Assembly: GCA_030729785.1 (NCBI GenBank) | Contig: JANQWS010000087.1 | Location: 1-52,214, forward strand | Length of the DNA: 52,214 bases | Direction: 5' to 3' | From: Algoriphagus sp. | GTDB lineage: Bacteria; Bacteroidota; Bacteroidia; Cytophagales; Cyclobacteriaceae | Part shown: positions 17,709-25,627 of the stretch, piece by piece | How the letters are laid out: every line of letters begins with the position of its first letter | Numbering within the stretch: position 1 is the stretch's first letter | Program-made: the position numbers and the translations under genes | The notes under the pieces: generated by a model | Database searches by the model: none | Told to the model about the DNA's origin: nothing | Seen by the model: only the letters and a program-made list of their open reading frames with translations

Positions 17709-18011
17709 ATGGGAAAAACGACTAATACATTACTTGCATTTGCAGTGGGCGCAGGAGTTGGTGCTGCGCTAGGCATCTTATTCGCGCCTGATACCGGCGC
17801 AAATACTCGAGACAAGCTTTCCTTTAAACTTTCCAAATACAAGAAAGAACTTGAAGATTTAATCAATGAGTTGGTTGAAGGGAAAGAACTGCACCTCAAT
17901 GAGGCCAAATCAGAGGGAAAACGCGTAATCTCTGAAGCAAAAAATAAAGCAGAGGACCTATTAAACGATGTAAATAAACTTATAGACCAAATTAATCAAG
18001 ATAAAAACTAA
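17709..18011 (+). CDS. YtxH-domain protein
   Basis: This 100-aa protein begins with a glycine-rich hydrophobic helix (TLLAFAVGAGVGAALGILFAP) followed by the YtxH signature APDTGANTRDKLS, and continues as an amphipathic, Lys/Glu-rich helix with coiled-coil character to the end. YtxH proteins are membrane-associated and often linked to stress in Gram-positives; the biochemical role is unknown. It lies 7 bp after nusB and 1 bp before the DUF1573 lipoprotein gene, clearly within the operon. Confidence 0.88.
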   Translation: MGKTTNTLLAFAVGAGVGAALGILFAPDTGANTRDKLSFKLSKYKKELEDLINELVEGKELHLNEAKSEGKRVISEAKNKAEDLLNDVNKLIDQINQDKN

Positions 18012-18012
18012 T

Positions 18013-18549
18013 ATGAAAATCAGACTATTTAGCGCGATTGCACTATCGGTAGTACTTTTGGCCTCCTGTTCACAAGGAAATGACCAGGCTGAAAAAATCA
18101 AAGCTTTGGAAGAAAAAATCGCAGCCATGGAAGGTGCAAATACCCCTGTAGCAGCAGATTTGGCACAAACAACAACCACTGCAGATCCAAGTACCTTAGG
18201 CGAATTCCAATTTTCTGAAATGGAGTACGACTTTGGCACAATCAATGAAGGTCAAGTAATTGAACGCGTTTTTAACTTTACCAACAACGGACAAGCACCA
18301 TTAGTGATTTCAAACATTACTGCTTCTTGTGGATGTACTAGCCCTGATTGGACCAAAGCACCCGTTCAACCTGGACAAACCGGTTTTGTGAAAGTAGTAT
18401 TCAACTCTGCAGCAAAATCTGGTGCACAATCCCCGACGGTGACTATCCAAGCGAACACTAATCCAACTGTTACTCGACTACGAATGACTGGAAGTGTCAC
18501 TCCTAAATTGGGTGGAGGCGCTGCACCTGCTGGCCCTGTTAGAAAATAA
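18013..18549 (+). CDS. DUF1573 lipoprotein with short coiled coil
   Basis: This 178-aa lipoprotein has a signal peptide with lipobox LASC (Cys19). A short coiled coil follows (EKIKALEEKIAAMEG, about 27-41), then a DUF1573 immunoglobulin-like domain (about 70-165) with the hallmark segments EYDFGTINEG, FNFTNNGQAPLVISNI and ASCGCTSPDW; the CGC cysteines are typical. DUF1573 proteins are abundant in Bacteroidota and of unknown function, though the fold resembles ASH/MSP domains. The C-terminus is Gly/Ala/Pro-rich. It lies between ytxH (1-bp gap) and yajC (3-bp gap), in the secretion-related operon. Confidence 0.9.
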   Translation: MKIRLFSAIALSVVLLASCSQGNDQAEKIKALEEKIAAMEGANTPVAADLAQTTTTADPSTLGEFQFSEMEYDFGTINEGQVIERVFNFTNNGQAPLVISNITASCGCTSPDWTKAPVQPGQTGFVKVVFNSAAKSGAQSPTVTIQANTNPTVTRLRMTGSVTPKLGGGAAPAGPVRK

Positions 18550-18552
18550 CTT

Positions 18553-18870
18553 ATGAACTTATTTATTCTAGCTCAAGCCTCAGTAGGCAGTAGCGGTATT
18601 CTTGGACAAGTATTCCTGTTTGGTTCAATCATCTTGATCATGTATTTCTTTATGATTCGTCCACAACAGAAAAAACAAAAGGAAACCAAGAAGTTTATCG
18701 AAGAAATTAAAAAAGGAGATGAAGTGGTTACCATTGGAGGCCTTCATGGAAAAGTATACAGTGTGGAAGGCGATACCGTCCTCTTGGAACTAGATAAAGG
18801 ACTGAAGGTGAAAATTGAAAAGTCTGCCATCTCTTTAGACTTCTCTAAAAAACCAAGCTCAACGAAATAA
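18553..18870 (+). CDS. yajC: YajC, Sec translocon accessory subunit
   Basis: YajC (105 aa) is the small single-span membrane protein that associates with SecDF. One membrane helix (about 15-36, GQVFLFGSIILIMYFFMIRP) is followed by the family signature RPQQKKQKET and a small beta-rich cytoplasmic domain (KKGDEVVTIGGLHGKVYSVEGDTVLLEL). The length and both motifs are standard. It lies 3 bp after the DUF1573 gene and 4 bp before the YbbR-like gene. SecD/SecF are not in this window. Confidence 0.95.
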   Translation: MNLFILAQASVGSSGILGQVFLFGSIILIMYFFMIRPQQKKQKETKKFIEEIKKGDEVVTIGGLHGKVYSVEGDTVLLELDKGLKVKIEKSAISLDFSKKPSSTK

Positions 18871-18874
18871 TCCC

Positions 18875-19840
18875 TTGCCTGATTTAAAAAAATCCCCTTG
18901 GAGAATCTCCAAAAGAAATCTCTCCAATTTAAAAGTGGTAGTCCTATGTATCATAGCGGCTACCACTTTTTGGGTTTTAAATGCGCTAAATAAAGACAAC
19001 TACAGTACCATCGTCGACTACCCGATTCAATGGGAATTCGATGAAGAAAATTATGTTGCAGTAAAGACACTACCAAAAAGTGTTCAGATTCAAATCACGG
19101 GAAATGGGTGGGACCTCCTACGCAAATATTTTAATATCAGCAGTACAGCTTATTCTATTCAACTTAATTCTCCAGCAGAAAAAAATTTCTTACTGCCAAC
19201 AGACCTAAAACGGAGTTTAGGAGAATTCATTACCCCTACCCTTCTTGAGAACGTCCTCGGAGACACACTTTTTTACCAAATTGATCGGATTGTTACCAGA
19301 ACCCTTAGGCCTGAGCTAGATACAACTAGTTATGCGCTGGACAAAAATAGTGTGTTAACCGGCAAGGTCACCTTCAACCCGGATAAATTAGAACTGAAAG
19401 GACCTTCTTCCCTTTTGGATGGGTACGAAGGAAAATTTCCAGTCAAATTAAATAGCCGTAAGATCAATTCGGACTATTCCTCAATAGTGCCACTTTCTGT
19501 AGAAGACAAATTCTCTTCCCTGATTCAACTCACTCAACAAGAAATAGAAGTAAGTTTTGCTGTCATATCCTACTTGGAGGGAAACAAACGCCTCAAAATA
19601 AAAAAACAAAACTTCCCAACTACGGTCAGCCTCCAAGATGAGGAATTGGTTCCCGTTCTCAGCTATCTGATTGAAGAGTCAAACTTGCCAGAGCTAGAGG
19701 ACTTGGAATTTGAGGCGGTACTAGACTATCGAAAACGAAATCGAACAGATAGCACTGTTCAACTAGTACTCCAACCCAATCCATCATTTTTGAAGGAAGT
19801 TACCATCACTCCCCCTGTTGTAAAGTTGAAGTATGAGTAA
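18875..19840 (+). CDS. YbbR-domain (CdaR-like) membrane-anchored protein
   Basis: This 321-aa protein has one N-terminal membrane helix (about 21-39, VVVLCIIAATTFWVLNAL) followed by a periplasmic region of tandem YbbR-like beta repeats (about 45-130, 135-225, 230-320), with PKSVQIQITGNGWDLL typical of the first repeat. In Firmicutes the YbbR protein CdaR regulates the c-di-AMP cyclase; in Bacteroidota the role is untested. The only plausible start is a TTG at 18875, four bases after the yajC stop: there is no in-frame ATG before the membrane helix. It overlaps coaE by 8 bp. Confidence 0.85.
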   Translation: MPDLKKSPWRISKRNLSNLKVVVLCIIAATTFWVLNALNKDNYSTIVDYPIQWEFDEENYVAVKTLPKSVQIQITGNGWDLLRKYFNISSTAYSIQLNSPAEKNFLLPTDLKRSLGEFITPTLLENVLGDTLFYQIDRIVTRTLRPELDTTSYALDKNSVLTGKVTFNPDKLELKGPSSLLDGYEGKFPVKLNSRKINSDYSSIVPLSVEDKFSSLIQLTQQEIEVSFAVISYLEGNKRLKIKKQNFPTTVSLQDEELVPVLSYLIEESNLPELEDLEFEAVLDYRKRNRTDSTVQLVLQPNPSFLKEVTITPPVVKLKYE

Positions 19841-20450
19841 TTTAACTCCCCTACGCATTGGTGTTACTGGTGGGATTGGATCAGGAAAGTCCACTGTTTG
19901 TACCCTTTTTTCACTGCTAGGAATCCCCATATATACGGCCGATGACCAAGCAAAATTGCTTATGTCAAAGAATTCGGAACTTCGCCTTCAGATTACCGAG
20001 ACCTTTGGAACTTCAGCATATACTGACTCAGGAGAGCTTAATCGCACCTTTTTAGCAGAAACTGTCTTTTCAAACCCTGCCAATTTAGCAAAATTAAATG
20101 CCATGGTTCACCCTGCTGTTCAAAAGGATTTTGCCAATTGGGTAAAACAACAATCAGCCCCCTACCTGATAAAAGAAGCTGCCCTTTTATTTGAAACTGG
20201 AGCTTCGGAGCAATTAGACTTTACCATCAATGTCAGCTCTCCTTTAAAGATTCGGATGGCACGCATCCTGCTGCGAGATCCGCACCGGACGGAAGAACAA
20301 ATAAACCAGATAATTAATCAACAACTTCCTGATGAGGAAAAAAATAAGTTAGCATCTTTTGTGATCAAGAATACAGATAACAAACTGCTACTCCCTCAGG
20401 TACTAGAAATTGACAACAAGCTGAGAGCGCTTTCCTCTTCCACTATATAG
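19833..20450 (+). CDS. coaE: Dephospho-CoA kinase (CoaE)
   Basis: CoaE (205 aa) phosphorylates the 3'-hydroxyl of dephospho-CoA, the last step of coenzyme A synthesis. The P-loop GGIGSGKST spans about residues 13-21, followed by the family's IPIYTADDQAK (Asp in the substrate site), LAKLNAMVHPAV (HP motif) and the C-terminal RMARILLRDPHRTEEQI lid. Length matches the family. The start codon lies within the end of the YbbR gene (8-bp overlap), making it the last gene of the nusB operon. A long hairpin follows at 20491-20532. Confidence 0.95.
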   Translation: MSNLTPLRIGVTGGIGSGKSTVCTLFSLLGIPIYTADDQAKLLMSKNSELRLQITETFGTSAYTDSGELNRTFLAETVFSNPANLAKLNAMVHPAVQKDFANWVKQQSAPYLIKEAALLFETGASEQLDFTINVSSPLKIRMARILLRDPHRTEEQINQIINQQLPDEEKNKLASFVIKNTDNKLLLPQVLEIDNKLRALSSSTI

Positions 20451-20490
20451 CTGTTCACCTACTCAAAATGGATCAACTAGTGGTATTAGA

Positions 20491-20532
20491 TTAGTGACAC
20501 TATTGGTTAAAACTTAGCAATAGGGACACTAA
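20491..20532. terminator. Hairpin between convergent coaE and serS
   Basis: TTAGTG-ACA-CTATTG pairs with CAATAG-GGA-CACTAA (12 bp with a symmetric 3x3 internal loop, 12-nt apical loop). An outer pair AGCTGTT (20449-20455, overlapping the coaE stop) and AACAGCT (20531-20537) could compete or extend it. No T-tract follows on either strand, so a bidirectional terminator function is inferred from the convergent position. Confidence 0.5.
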
Positions 20533-20548
20533 CAGCTCATTCGAAGTT

Positions 20549-21820
20549 TTAAATTCGATCAAACCCTAAATAAGAGTGCAATACTTTAGGCATCCGAATG
20601 CCATCTCGCTCCTGGTTATTTTCTAAAATCGAAGCTACAATACGCGGTAAGGCTAAAGCACTACCATTCAAGGTATGTGCAAATTGTGATTTTTTATCTT
20701 CCCCTTTAAATCTCAATTTAAGACGGTTGGCCTGATAAGTTTCAAAATTTGAGACTGAGCTTACCTCCAGCCAACGTTCCTGCGCAGCAGAATACACTTC
20801 CATATCGTACGTCATCGCAGAAGTGAATCCCATATCGCCTCCACAAAGCCGAAGCACACGGTAAGGCAGTTCTAGCTTTTGCAACAGCCCCTGAACATAG
20901 GCACTCATTTGTTCCAATGCAGCATAAGATTGATCAGGATGGGTGATTTGTACTATCTCTACCTTATCAAATTGATGCAATCTATTTAGACCACGAACGT
21001 GTGCCCCCCAAGAGCCCGCCTCGCGTCTGAAGCAAGGCGTATAGCCCACATTCTTAATGGGTAGGTCTGTAGCATTCAAAAGTACATCTCGGTACAAATT
21101 GGTAATTGGGACTTCCGCTGTGGGAATAAGGTAAAGGTGGTCGTCCTTGGCAAAATACATCTGTCCCTCCTTATCCGGTAACTGGCCGGTTCCGTACCCG
21201 GACTCCTCATTAACTAAAATTGGGGGTTGAACCTCCATATACCCTTCTGCCAAGGCCTGGTCCAAGAAAAAATTAATAAGTGCTCGCTGCAATCTTGCCC
21301 CTTTGCCCTTGTAAACAGGAAATCCAGCTCCAGTTATTTTTACGCCTAGATCAAAATCGATAATGTCGTATTTTTTTATCAATTCCCAATGAGGCAGTTT
21401 TCCTTCCCATAAGGAAGGAATCGCTCCATGAGATAGTACCTCCTCGTTGTCTTCCGCAGACTTTCCAGCAGGCACAGCTACATAGGGCACATTAGGAAGT
21501 AGGTAAAGCAGGGATTTCAACTCTTCTTCTACTTGTGCATGCTGATCTTCCAACTCCTTGATTTGAGCCTTTAATCGACTAGACTGATCTTTGGCTGCAG
21601 TAGCCTCCAATGATTTACCCTCCTTCATCAAACTACCTATCTGCTTAGAAATAAGATTTGATTCAGCCTGAAGCTGATCACGCTGAGTCTGTGAAGACTT
21701 CCGTAGGTCATCCAAAGCCAAAACCTGTTGCAAGGCCTCAGTTGCTTGTGGAAAATTGCGCTTTTTTAGGCCAAGTAGCACTTGGTCATACTGATCTCGG
21801 ATGGTTTGAACTAAAAGCAT
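20549..21820 (-). CDS. serS: Seryl-tRNA synthetase
   Basis: SerS (423 aa) charges tRNA-Ser and tRNA-Sec. The N-terminal two-helix coiled-coil arm that grips the long variable loop of the tRNA occupies about residues 30-110. The class II catalytic core has motif 2 FRREAGSWG..HVRGLNRLHQFDKVE (about 265-290) and motif 3 NGSALALPRIVASILEN (about 389-405). VQPPILVNEESGYGTGQLP is also typical. Length and order match the bacterial enzyme. It lies 34 bp after an unknown lipoprotein gene on the same strand, but a -7 element in that gap suggests its own transcription. Confidence 0.96.
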   Translation of the reverse strand: MLLVQTIRDQYDQVLLGLKKRNFPQATEALQQVLALDDLRKSSQTQRDQLQAESNLISKQIGSLMKEGKSLEATAAKDQSSRLKAQIKELEDQHAQVEEELKSLLYLLPNVPYVAVPAGKSAEDNEEVLSHGAIPSLWEGKLPHWELIKKYDIIDFDLGVKITGAGFPVYKGKGARLQRALINFFLDQALAEGYMEVQPPILVNEESGYGTGQLPDKEGQMYFAKDDHLYLIPTAEVPITNLYRDVLLNATDLPIKNVGYTPCFRREAGSWGAHVRGLNRLHQFDKVEIVQITHPDQSYAALEQMSAYVQGLLQKLELPYRVLRLCGGDMGFTSAMTYDMEVYSAAQERWLEVSSVSNFETYQANRLKLRFKGEDKKSQFAHTLNGSALALPRIVASILENNQERDGIRMPKVLHSYLGFDRI

Positions 21821-21841
21821 GTTGGACTAGGGATTGAACGA

Positions 21842-21849
21842 CAAAGATA
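21842..21849 (-). promoter_or_regulatory. Putative -7 element for serS
   Basis: The minus strand reads TATCTTTG, an exact TAnnTTTG match 21 bp before the serS ATG. No -33 TTG is seen; the element falls in the 34-bp gap after the lipoprotein gene. Confidence 0.4.
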
Positions 21850-21854
21850 AGGAC

Positions 21855-22625
21855 TTATCGGACATAGATTGTCTTTGTACTACTAGAGAAAGGTCCTTCA
21901 AGTTCCTTATCGTCTTTACGTACAAGTTGTAATTTTACGCGGTAGTCTCCTATGGGTAAATGGGTAACCCGAATTGGAGTCACTTGATTTAGTGTGGTTT
22001 GGTAGGCATTGACCCACACATTAACTTTCAATCCATCCAATTCTAAATCCCCTCCAAGCACTAAAAAATCAAGGATCAAGTCCTCCCCAAAGGGTAGAAT
22101 TTGTTCATTTCGAGGCAAATTGATTGCTAAATAAGGCTCAGCTGAATACGGAAAGGGGCGAGAGTCTCCTACCAAAAAGTCACGGTCCACGTAGTTTCCA
22201 AAATTTTTTAAGGCTATTCCATTGCTATCCAACAAGAAAGCCACAGACCGGTAGGTTCCTAGAGTAAGCTCTCGTTGAAAAATCGGTGCAGTATAGTATT
22301 CTGGCTCCCCCCCGTTTAAGATCATTGCAAATCTTTGAGAAGAGGCAGCAGTCACACTTTGGGAAAAGTTTTTGATATTGAATTCAAAAGGAACTTTTCC
22401 GGGTTTAAACACCTGATTGCCCAAAGGAGTATTGAGTTCTACTCGTGCATCTGGATAAAATGGGAGCGAATCTAGGGGTAGAAAGGCAACAGGAAGTGCT
22501 GGAGCTTCAGTGGTGGAAAAAAGGGAATCCTCTTGCTGATTTTTTTCTTTTGTTTCGTTGGATTTGGAAGAACAAGACATGGTCCCTAGGGTACCAAGTA
22601 AAAAGTATATGAGGATTTTATTCAT
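21855..22625 (-). CDS. Lipoprotein of unknown function
   Basis: I do not recognise this 256-aa protein. It has a lipoprotein signal peptide (MNKILIYFLLGTLGTMSC, Cys18) followed by a hydrophilic Ser/Glu/Lys linker (about 19-45). The remainder looks like two beta-sandwich-like parts: about 60-150 (VELNTPLGNQVFKPGKVPFE, YRSVAFLLDSNG) and about 160-255 (YLAINLPRNEQILPFGEDLI, LPIGDYRVKLQLVRKDD). Phrases such as PLGNQVFKPGKVPFEFNIKN suggest an Ig-like or chitobiase-like module in an envelope protein. It is divergent from the oxygenase gene with a 76-bp gap and may be read through into serS. Confidence 0.75.
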   Translation of the reverse strand: MNKILIYFLLGTLGTMSCSSKSNETKEKNQQEDSLFSTTEAPALPVAFLPLDSLPFYPDARVELNTPLGNQVFKPGKVPFEFNIKNFSQSVTAASSQRFAMILNGGEPEYYTAPIFQRELTLGTYRSVAFLLDSNGIALKNFGNYVDRDFLVGDSRPFPYSAEPYLAINLPRNEQILPFGEDLILDFLVLGGDLELDGLKVNVWVNAYQTTLNQVTPIRVTHLPIGDYRVKLQLVRKDDKELEGPFSSSTKTIYVR

Positions 22626-22654
22626 GGAATTAACTCAATTGAGGTAAAGATATT

Positions 22655-22662
22655 TATTTTTG
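22655..22662 (+). promoter_or_regulatory. Putative -7 element for the oxygenase-chrA pair
   Basis: TATTTTTG matches TAnnTTTG exactly and lies 39 bp upstream of the oxygenase ATG. The nearest TTG (22639-22641) is only 13 bp upstream, too close for a normal -33 element. Confidence 0.4.
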
Positions 22663-22701
22663 AAGAATTTAAAGGAAGTAACTACTTAATCTATCGAATC
22701 T

Positions 22702-23679
22702 ATGGACATCTTATTTGATGAAATTCCCAGTTTGGATTTAGCTGACTTTACCTCAGGTAATCCTGAAAAAAAAGCAGCATTTGTTCATAAACTTGGTGAG
22801 GCATATCAAACGATAGGTTTTGTTGCAATCAAAAACCATGGGCTTACCAAGGACTTGCAAGATCGTCTTTATGGATCTATTGCTACTTTTTTTTCGCTCC
22901 CAGATGCGGTAAAAGCCCAGTACGAGAAACCAGAAATAGGCTACCAAAGAGGCTACACAGGAAAGGGGAAGGAGCACGCCAAAGGCAGAAATACAGGAGA
23001 TTTGAAAGAATTCTACCATGTAGGTCAAGACCTGAATGACATTCCCAACTCAGACCCAATTAAGACTGAGTACCCAGAAAATTGCTGGCCCAAGGAACTT
23101 CCACAATTTAAAGAGGATGCCCTAGAGGCATACAGAACCTTGGAAAATGCAGGTCGACAAATGCTCCGTGCCATTGCATTAATTCTTGGATTAAGTGAGG
23201 ACTACTTTGAAAACAAGGTGATTCATGGAAATTCAATCTTACGCCAAATCCACTACTTCCCGATTGAAAACCCGGAGGAAGTGCCTGCCGATGCCGTACG
23301 AGCAGCAGAGCACGGAGACATCAACCTAATCACTTTATTGATGGGGGCAAGTGCCGATGGCTTACAAGTTTTGCGAAGAGATGGCAAATGGATTCCCATT
23401 ACTGCTCTGCCCGATCAATTGGTAGTGAATGTGGGCGACATGCTGGAGCGGCTGACCAATAAAAAATTGAAGTCCACCATTCATAGGGTAGTCAATCCCC
23501 CCCGTGAAATGATGCATACTAGCAGGTATTCAATCCCTTTTTTCATGCATCCCCGCTCAGAAATGGACCTCAGTTGCCTTCCGGGCTGTATTTCTGAGGA
23601 CATGCCTAAGCAATTTCCAGATTGTACTGCGGGAGAATTTTTGGAAGAAAGACTTCGAGAACTAGGATTACGAAAATAG
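22702..23679 (+). CDS. Isopenicillin N synthase-like 2-oxoglutarate/Fe(II) dioxygenase
   Basis: This 325-aa protein belongs to the isopenicillin N synthase-like family of non-haem iron dioxygenases. The DIOX_N part covers about 7-130 (GFVAIKNHGL is typical), and the jelly-roll core covers about 175-290. The iron ligands are His204, Asp206 (EHGDINLITLL) and His261 (STIHRVV), and the co-substrate motif RYS is at 275-277. All catalytic residues are therefore present, and RxS argues for 2-oxoglutarate use. The substrate cannot be told; Bacteroidota carry many such genes annotated as flavanone 3-hydroxylase-like. It is 1 bp from the ChrA-family gene downstream, so the two are co-transcribed. Confidence 0.9.
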   Translation: MDILFDEIPSLDLADFTSGNPEKKAAFVHKLGEAYQTIGFVAIKNHGLTKDLQDRLYGSIATFFSLPDAVKAQYEKPEIGYQRGYTGKGKEHAKGRNTGDLKEFYHVGQDLNDIPNSDPIKTEYPENCWPKELPQFKEDALEAYRTLENAGRQMLRAIALILGLSEDYFENKVIHGNSILRQIHYFPIENPEEVPADAVRAAEHGDINLITLLMGASADGLQVLRRDGKWIPITALPDQLVVNVGDMLERLTNKKLKSTIHRVVNPPREMMHTSRYSIPFFMHPRSEMDLSCLPGCISEDMPKQFPDCTAGEFLEERLRELGLRK

Positions 23680-23680
23680 G

Positions 23681-24877
23681 ATGTCTATTCGGACAATCCG
23701 ATATGTAGTCTTTTTAAAAGATGCCCTCACCCTTTCGCTAACCTCATTTGGCGGACCTCAAGTCCTTTTGGCCATGTTGCTTGAGCTCATGGTAACGAAG
23801 AGACGGTACATTCAAGAAGAGGAACTTTGGGAATTGAATGCGCTTTGCACGATGTTGCCTGGACCTTCCGCCACCCAACTTATTTGTGCTATCGGGTTTC
23901 GGGTAGGAGGTCCCCGTCTCGCCTACTTGACTTTGGTAGTATGGATTCTACCCGCGACGGTAGCGATGATTTTAGCAGCGATTTTGATCCACTTTTTACA
24001 AGAAAATAGCCCGAATGCCTTGGGATTTGCAAAATACATTCAGCCAATGGCCATAGGTTTTTTGATTTTTGCGGCGCAAAAAACCATTCAAAAAATGATC
24101 AAAACACCTGAAGCTACTGTATTGCTATTACTTTCGGCGTTTGTTTCTTTTTTTTATAGTTCCCCCTACATTTTTCCTATCCTACTCCTGCTAGGAGGAC
24201 TCAGTACCTCCCTAAAATATAAAAATCAACCGAAGGTTGAAGAAGATAAATCTTTGCATGTCAAGTGGAGTAATTTTTACCTTTGGGGAGGAGTATTGAT
24301 ACTAGCGGCACTTGGAGGAGCATTCACCAAGTACCAGCCGCTACTACTTTTTGAAAATTTTTATCGAAATGGTAGCCTTATTTTTGGAGGAGGACAAGTT
24401 CTAATTCCCTATTTATATACTGAATTTGTGGAATTTAAACAGTTTTTAAGTTCAGAGGAGTTTTTAACAGGCTATGCACTTTCCAAGGGTATTCCTGGTC
24501 CTACCTTTTCAATTTCAACCTACATTGGCGCCCTTTCTATGCGTGAATTTGGGCTTCTTGGATTTGTAGTTGGAGGGTTGATTGCTACTGCTGGCATTTT
24601 CCTTCCAGGAATATTTCTAATATTTTTTGTCATTCGCTTTTGGGACCAACTCAAGTTGTACCGCCCCGTACGTGCAGCTTTAGAAGGCATCAACGCGGTT
24701 TCATGTGGTATGCTCATTGCTGCCGCGTACCTGCTATTTGAGCCATTGGAAGCCAATGCACTGAATATTTTCTTCATTTTAGGTACTTATTCCTTGCTTC
24801 AATTCACAAAAATTTCCTCTGTATACATCATTTCTGGAGGAATTGTCTTGGGCATTCTTGGACAAAGTTTAGCCTAG
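23681..24877 (+). CDS. ChrA-family (CHR) ion transporter
   Basis: This 398-aa polytopic membrane protein matches the bidomain chromate transporter family. Its two homologous halves each begin with a conserved motif: SFGGPQVLLAM with MLPGPSATQLICAIGFRVGG in the first (about 20-85) and IFGGGQVLIPYL with GIPGPTFSISTYIGA in the second (about 230-290). About ten hydrophobic helices are visible. ChrA exports chromate in some bacteria, but most CHR proteins have no tested substrate. It starts 1 bp after the oxygenase stop, without room for a promoter. The pairing with a dioxygenase is not one I can explain. Confidence 0.87.
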   Translation: MSIRTIRYVVFLKDALTLSLTSFGGPQVLLAMLLELMVTKRRYIQEEELWELNALCTMLPGPSATQLICAIGFRVGGPRLAYLTLVVWILPATVAMILAAILIHFLQENSPNALGFAKYIQPMAIGFLIFAAQKTIQKMIKTPEATVLLLLSAFVSFFYSSPYIFPILLLLGGLSTSLKYKNQPKVEEDKSLHVKWSNFYLWGGVLILAALGGAFTKYQPLLLFENFYRNGSLIFGGGQVLIPYLYTEFVEFKQFLSSEEFLTGYALSKGIPGPTFSISTYIGALSMREFGLLGFVVGGLIATAGIFLPGIFLIFFVIRFWDQLKLYRPVRAALEGINAVSCGMLIAAAYLLFEPLEANALNIFFILGTYSLLQFTKISSVYIISGGIVLGILGQSLA

Positions 24878-24959
24878 CAAACAACAGATCTTCAATTAAA
24901 GGAACAAGATCCTCAAGAAAAGCGTTTTTAGTTATGATTTGATTTCCTAACTTTCATTT

Positions 24960-25625
24960 ATGCTAGCAGCAGATTTAATTCATCCTATTGTTCCCTCGCT
25001 TACCATTTCTGAACCTGTGGGTTTGGCTTTGAAAAAAATGGAAGAGTGCGAGCTAACTACCTTACCCGTGGTAGAAGGAGGTATTTTTTTAGGGTTTGTG
25101 GAAGACGAAATTCTACTTGAACAAGATCATTTAGATATTCAAATCGCACAAGTAGAGCTGGAATGCTCCGCCTGTTGGGTGTATGCAGACCAGCATTTGT
25201 ATGATTTGCTCCGAATTTCGAATGAACAACAAGCCAAATGGATTGCGGTAATAGATCGAACTCAGCTTTTTTTAGGGGTAGTTTCGGTCGTTGAAGCAAG
25301 AACGATTTATGCAGAAAGCTATTCCATTCAATCCCAAGGAGCTGTTTTGGTAGTTTCTTTGGAAATGAAGGATTTTCAATTATCGGAGATTGCGAGGCTC
25401 ATTGAATCTGAAAATGCCAAGGTCATCAGCTGCCTGGTGCACACTGACCCCTCAAATCCTCAGCAGGTGGAAATTACAGTCAAGTTGGATGTTCCAGATA
25501 GTAGACATGTTAAGGCAACCCTCATCCGATTTGGTTACCGTGTCCATGATTTTGGGCAAGAAGAGCTAGGATTAAGCACAGATGAAGAGCGAATTGGCAA
25601 CCTATTGCGGTTTTTGGCCATTTAA
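24960..25625 (+). CDS. AcuB-like protein: CBS pair plus ACT-like domain
   Basis: This 221-aa protein has two CBS motifs (about 1-55, MLAADLIHPIVPSL and TTLPVVEGGIFLGFV; about 70-120, CWVYADQHLYDLL and WIAVIDRTQLFLGVV) that would form one nucleotide-binding module. The C-terminal region from about 128 (GAVLVVSLEMKDFQLSEIAR and IESENAKVISCLVHTD) looks like an ACT fold. That CBS-CBS-ACT order resembles AcuB of acetoin-utilisation operons. The gene ends 2 bp before nadK, so the pair is translated from one transcript. A regulatory link to NAD(P) or adenylate levels is a guess from this context. Confidence 0.83.
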   Translation: MLAADLIHPIVPSLTISEPVGLALKKMEECELTTLPVVEGGIFLGFVEDEILLEQDHLDIQIAQVELECSACWVYADQHLYDLLRISNEQQAKWIAVIDRTQLFLGVVSVVEARTIYAESYSIQSQGAVLVVSLEMKDFQLSEIARLIESENAKVISCLVHTDPSNPQQVEITVKLDVPDSRHVKATLIRFGYRVHDFGQEELGLSTDEERIGNLLRFLAI

Positions 25626-25627
25626 CT

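Noticed and set aside
24887..24911. GATCTT / AAGATC inverted repeat after the ChrA-family gene
   Set aside because: Six-bp arms, 13-nt loop and no T-run; weak on its own.
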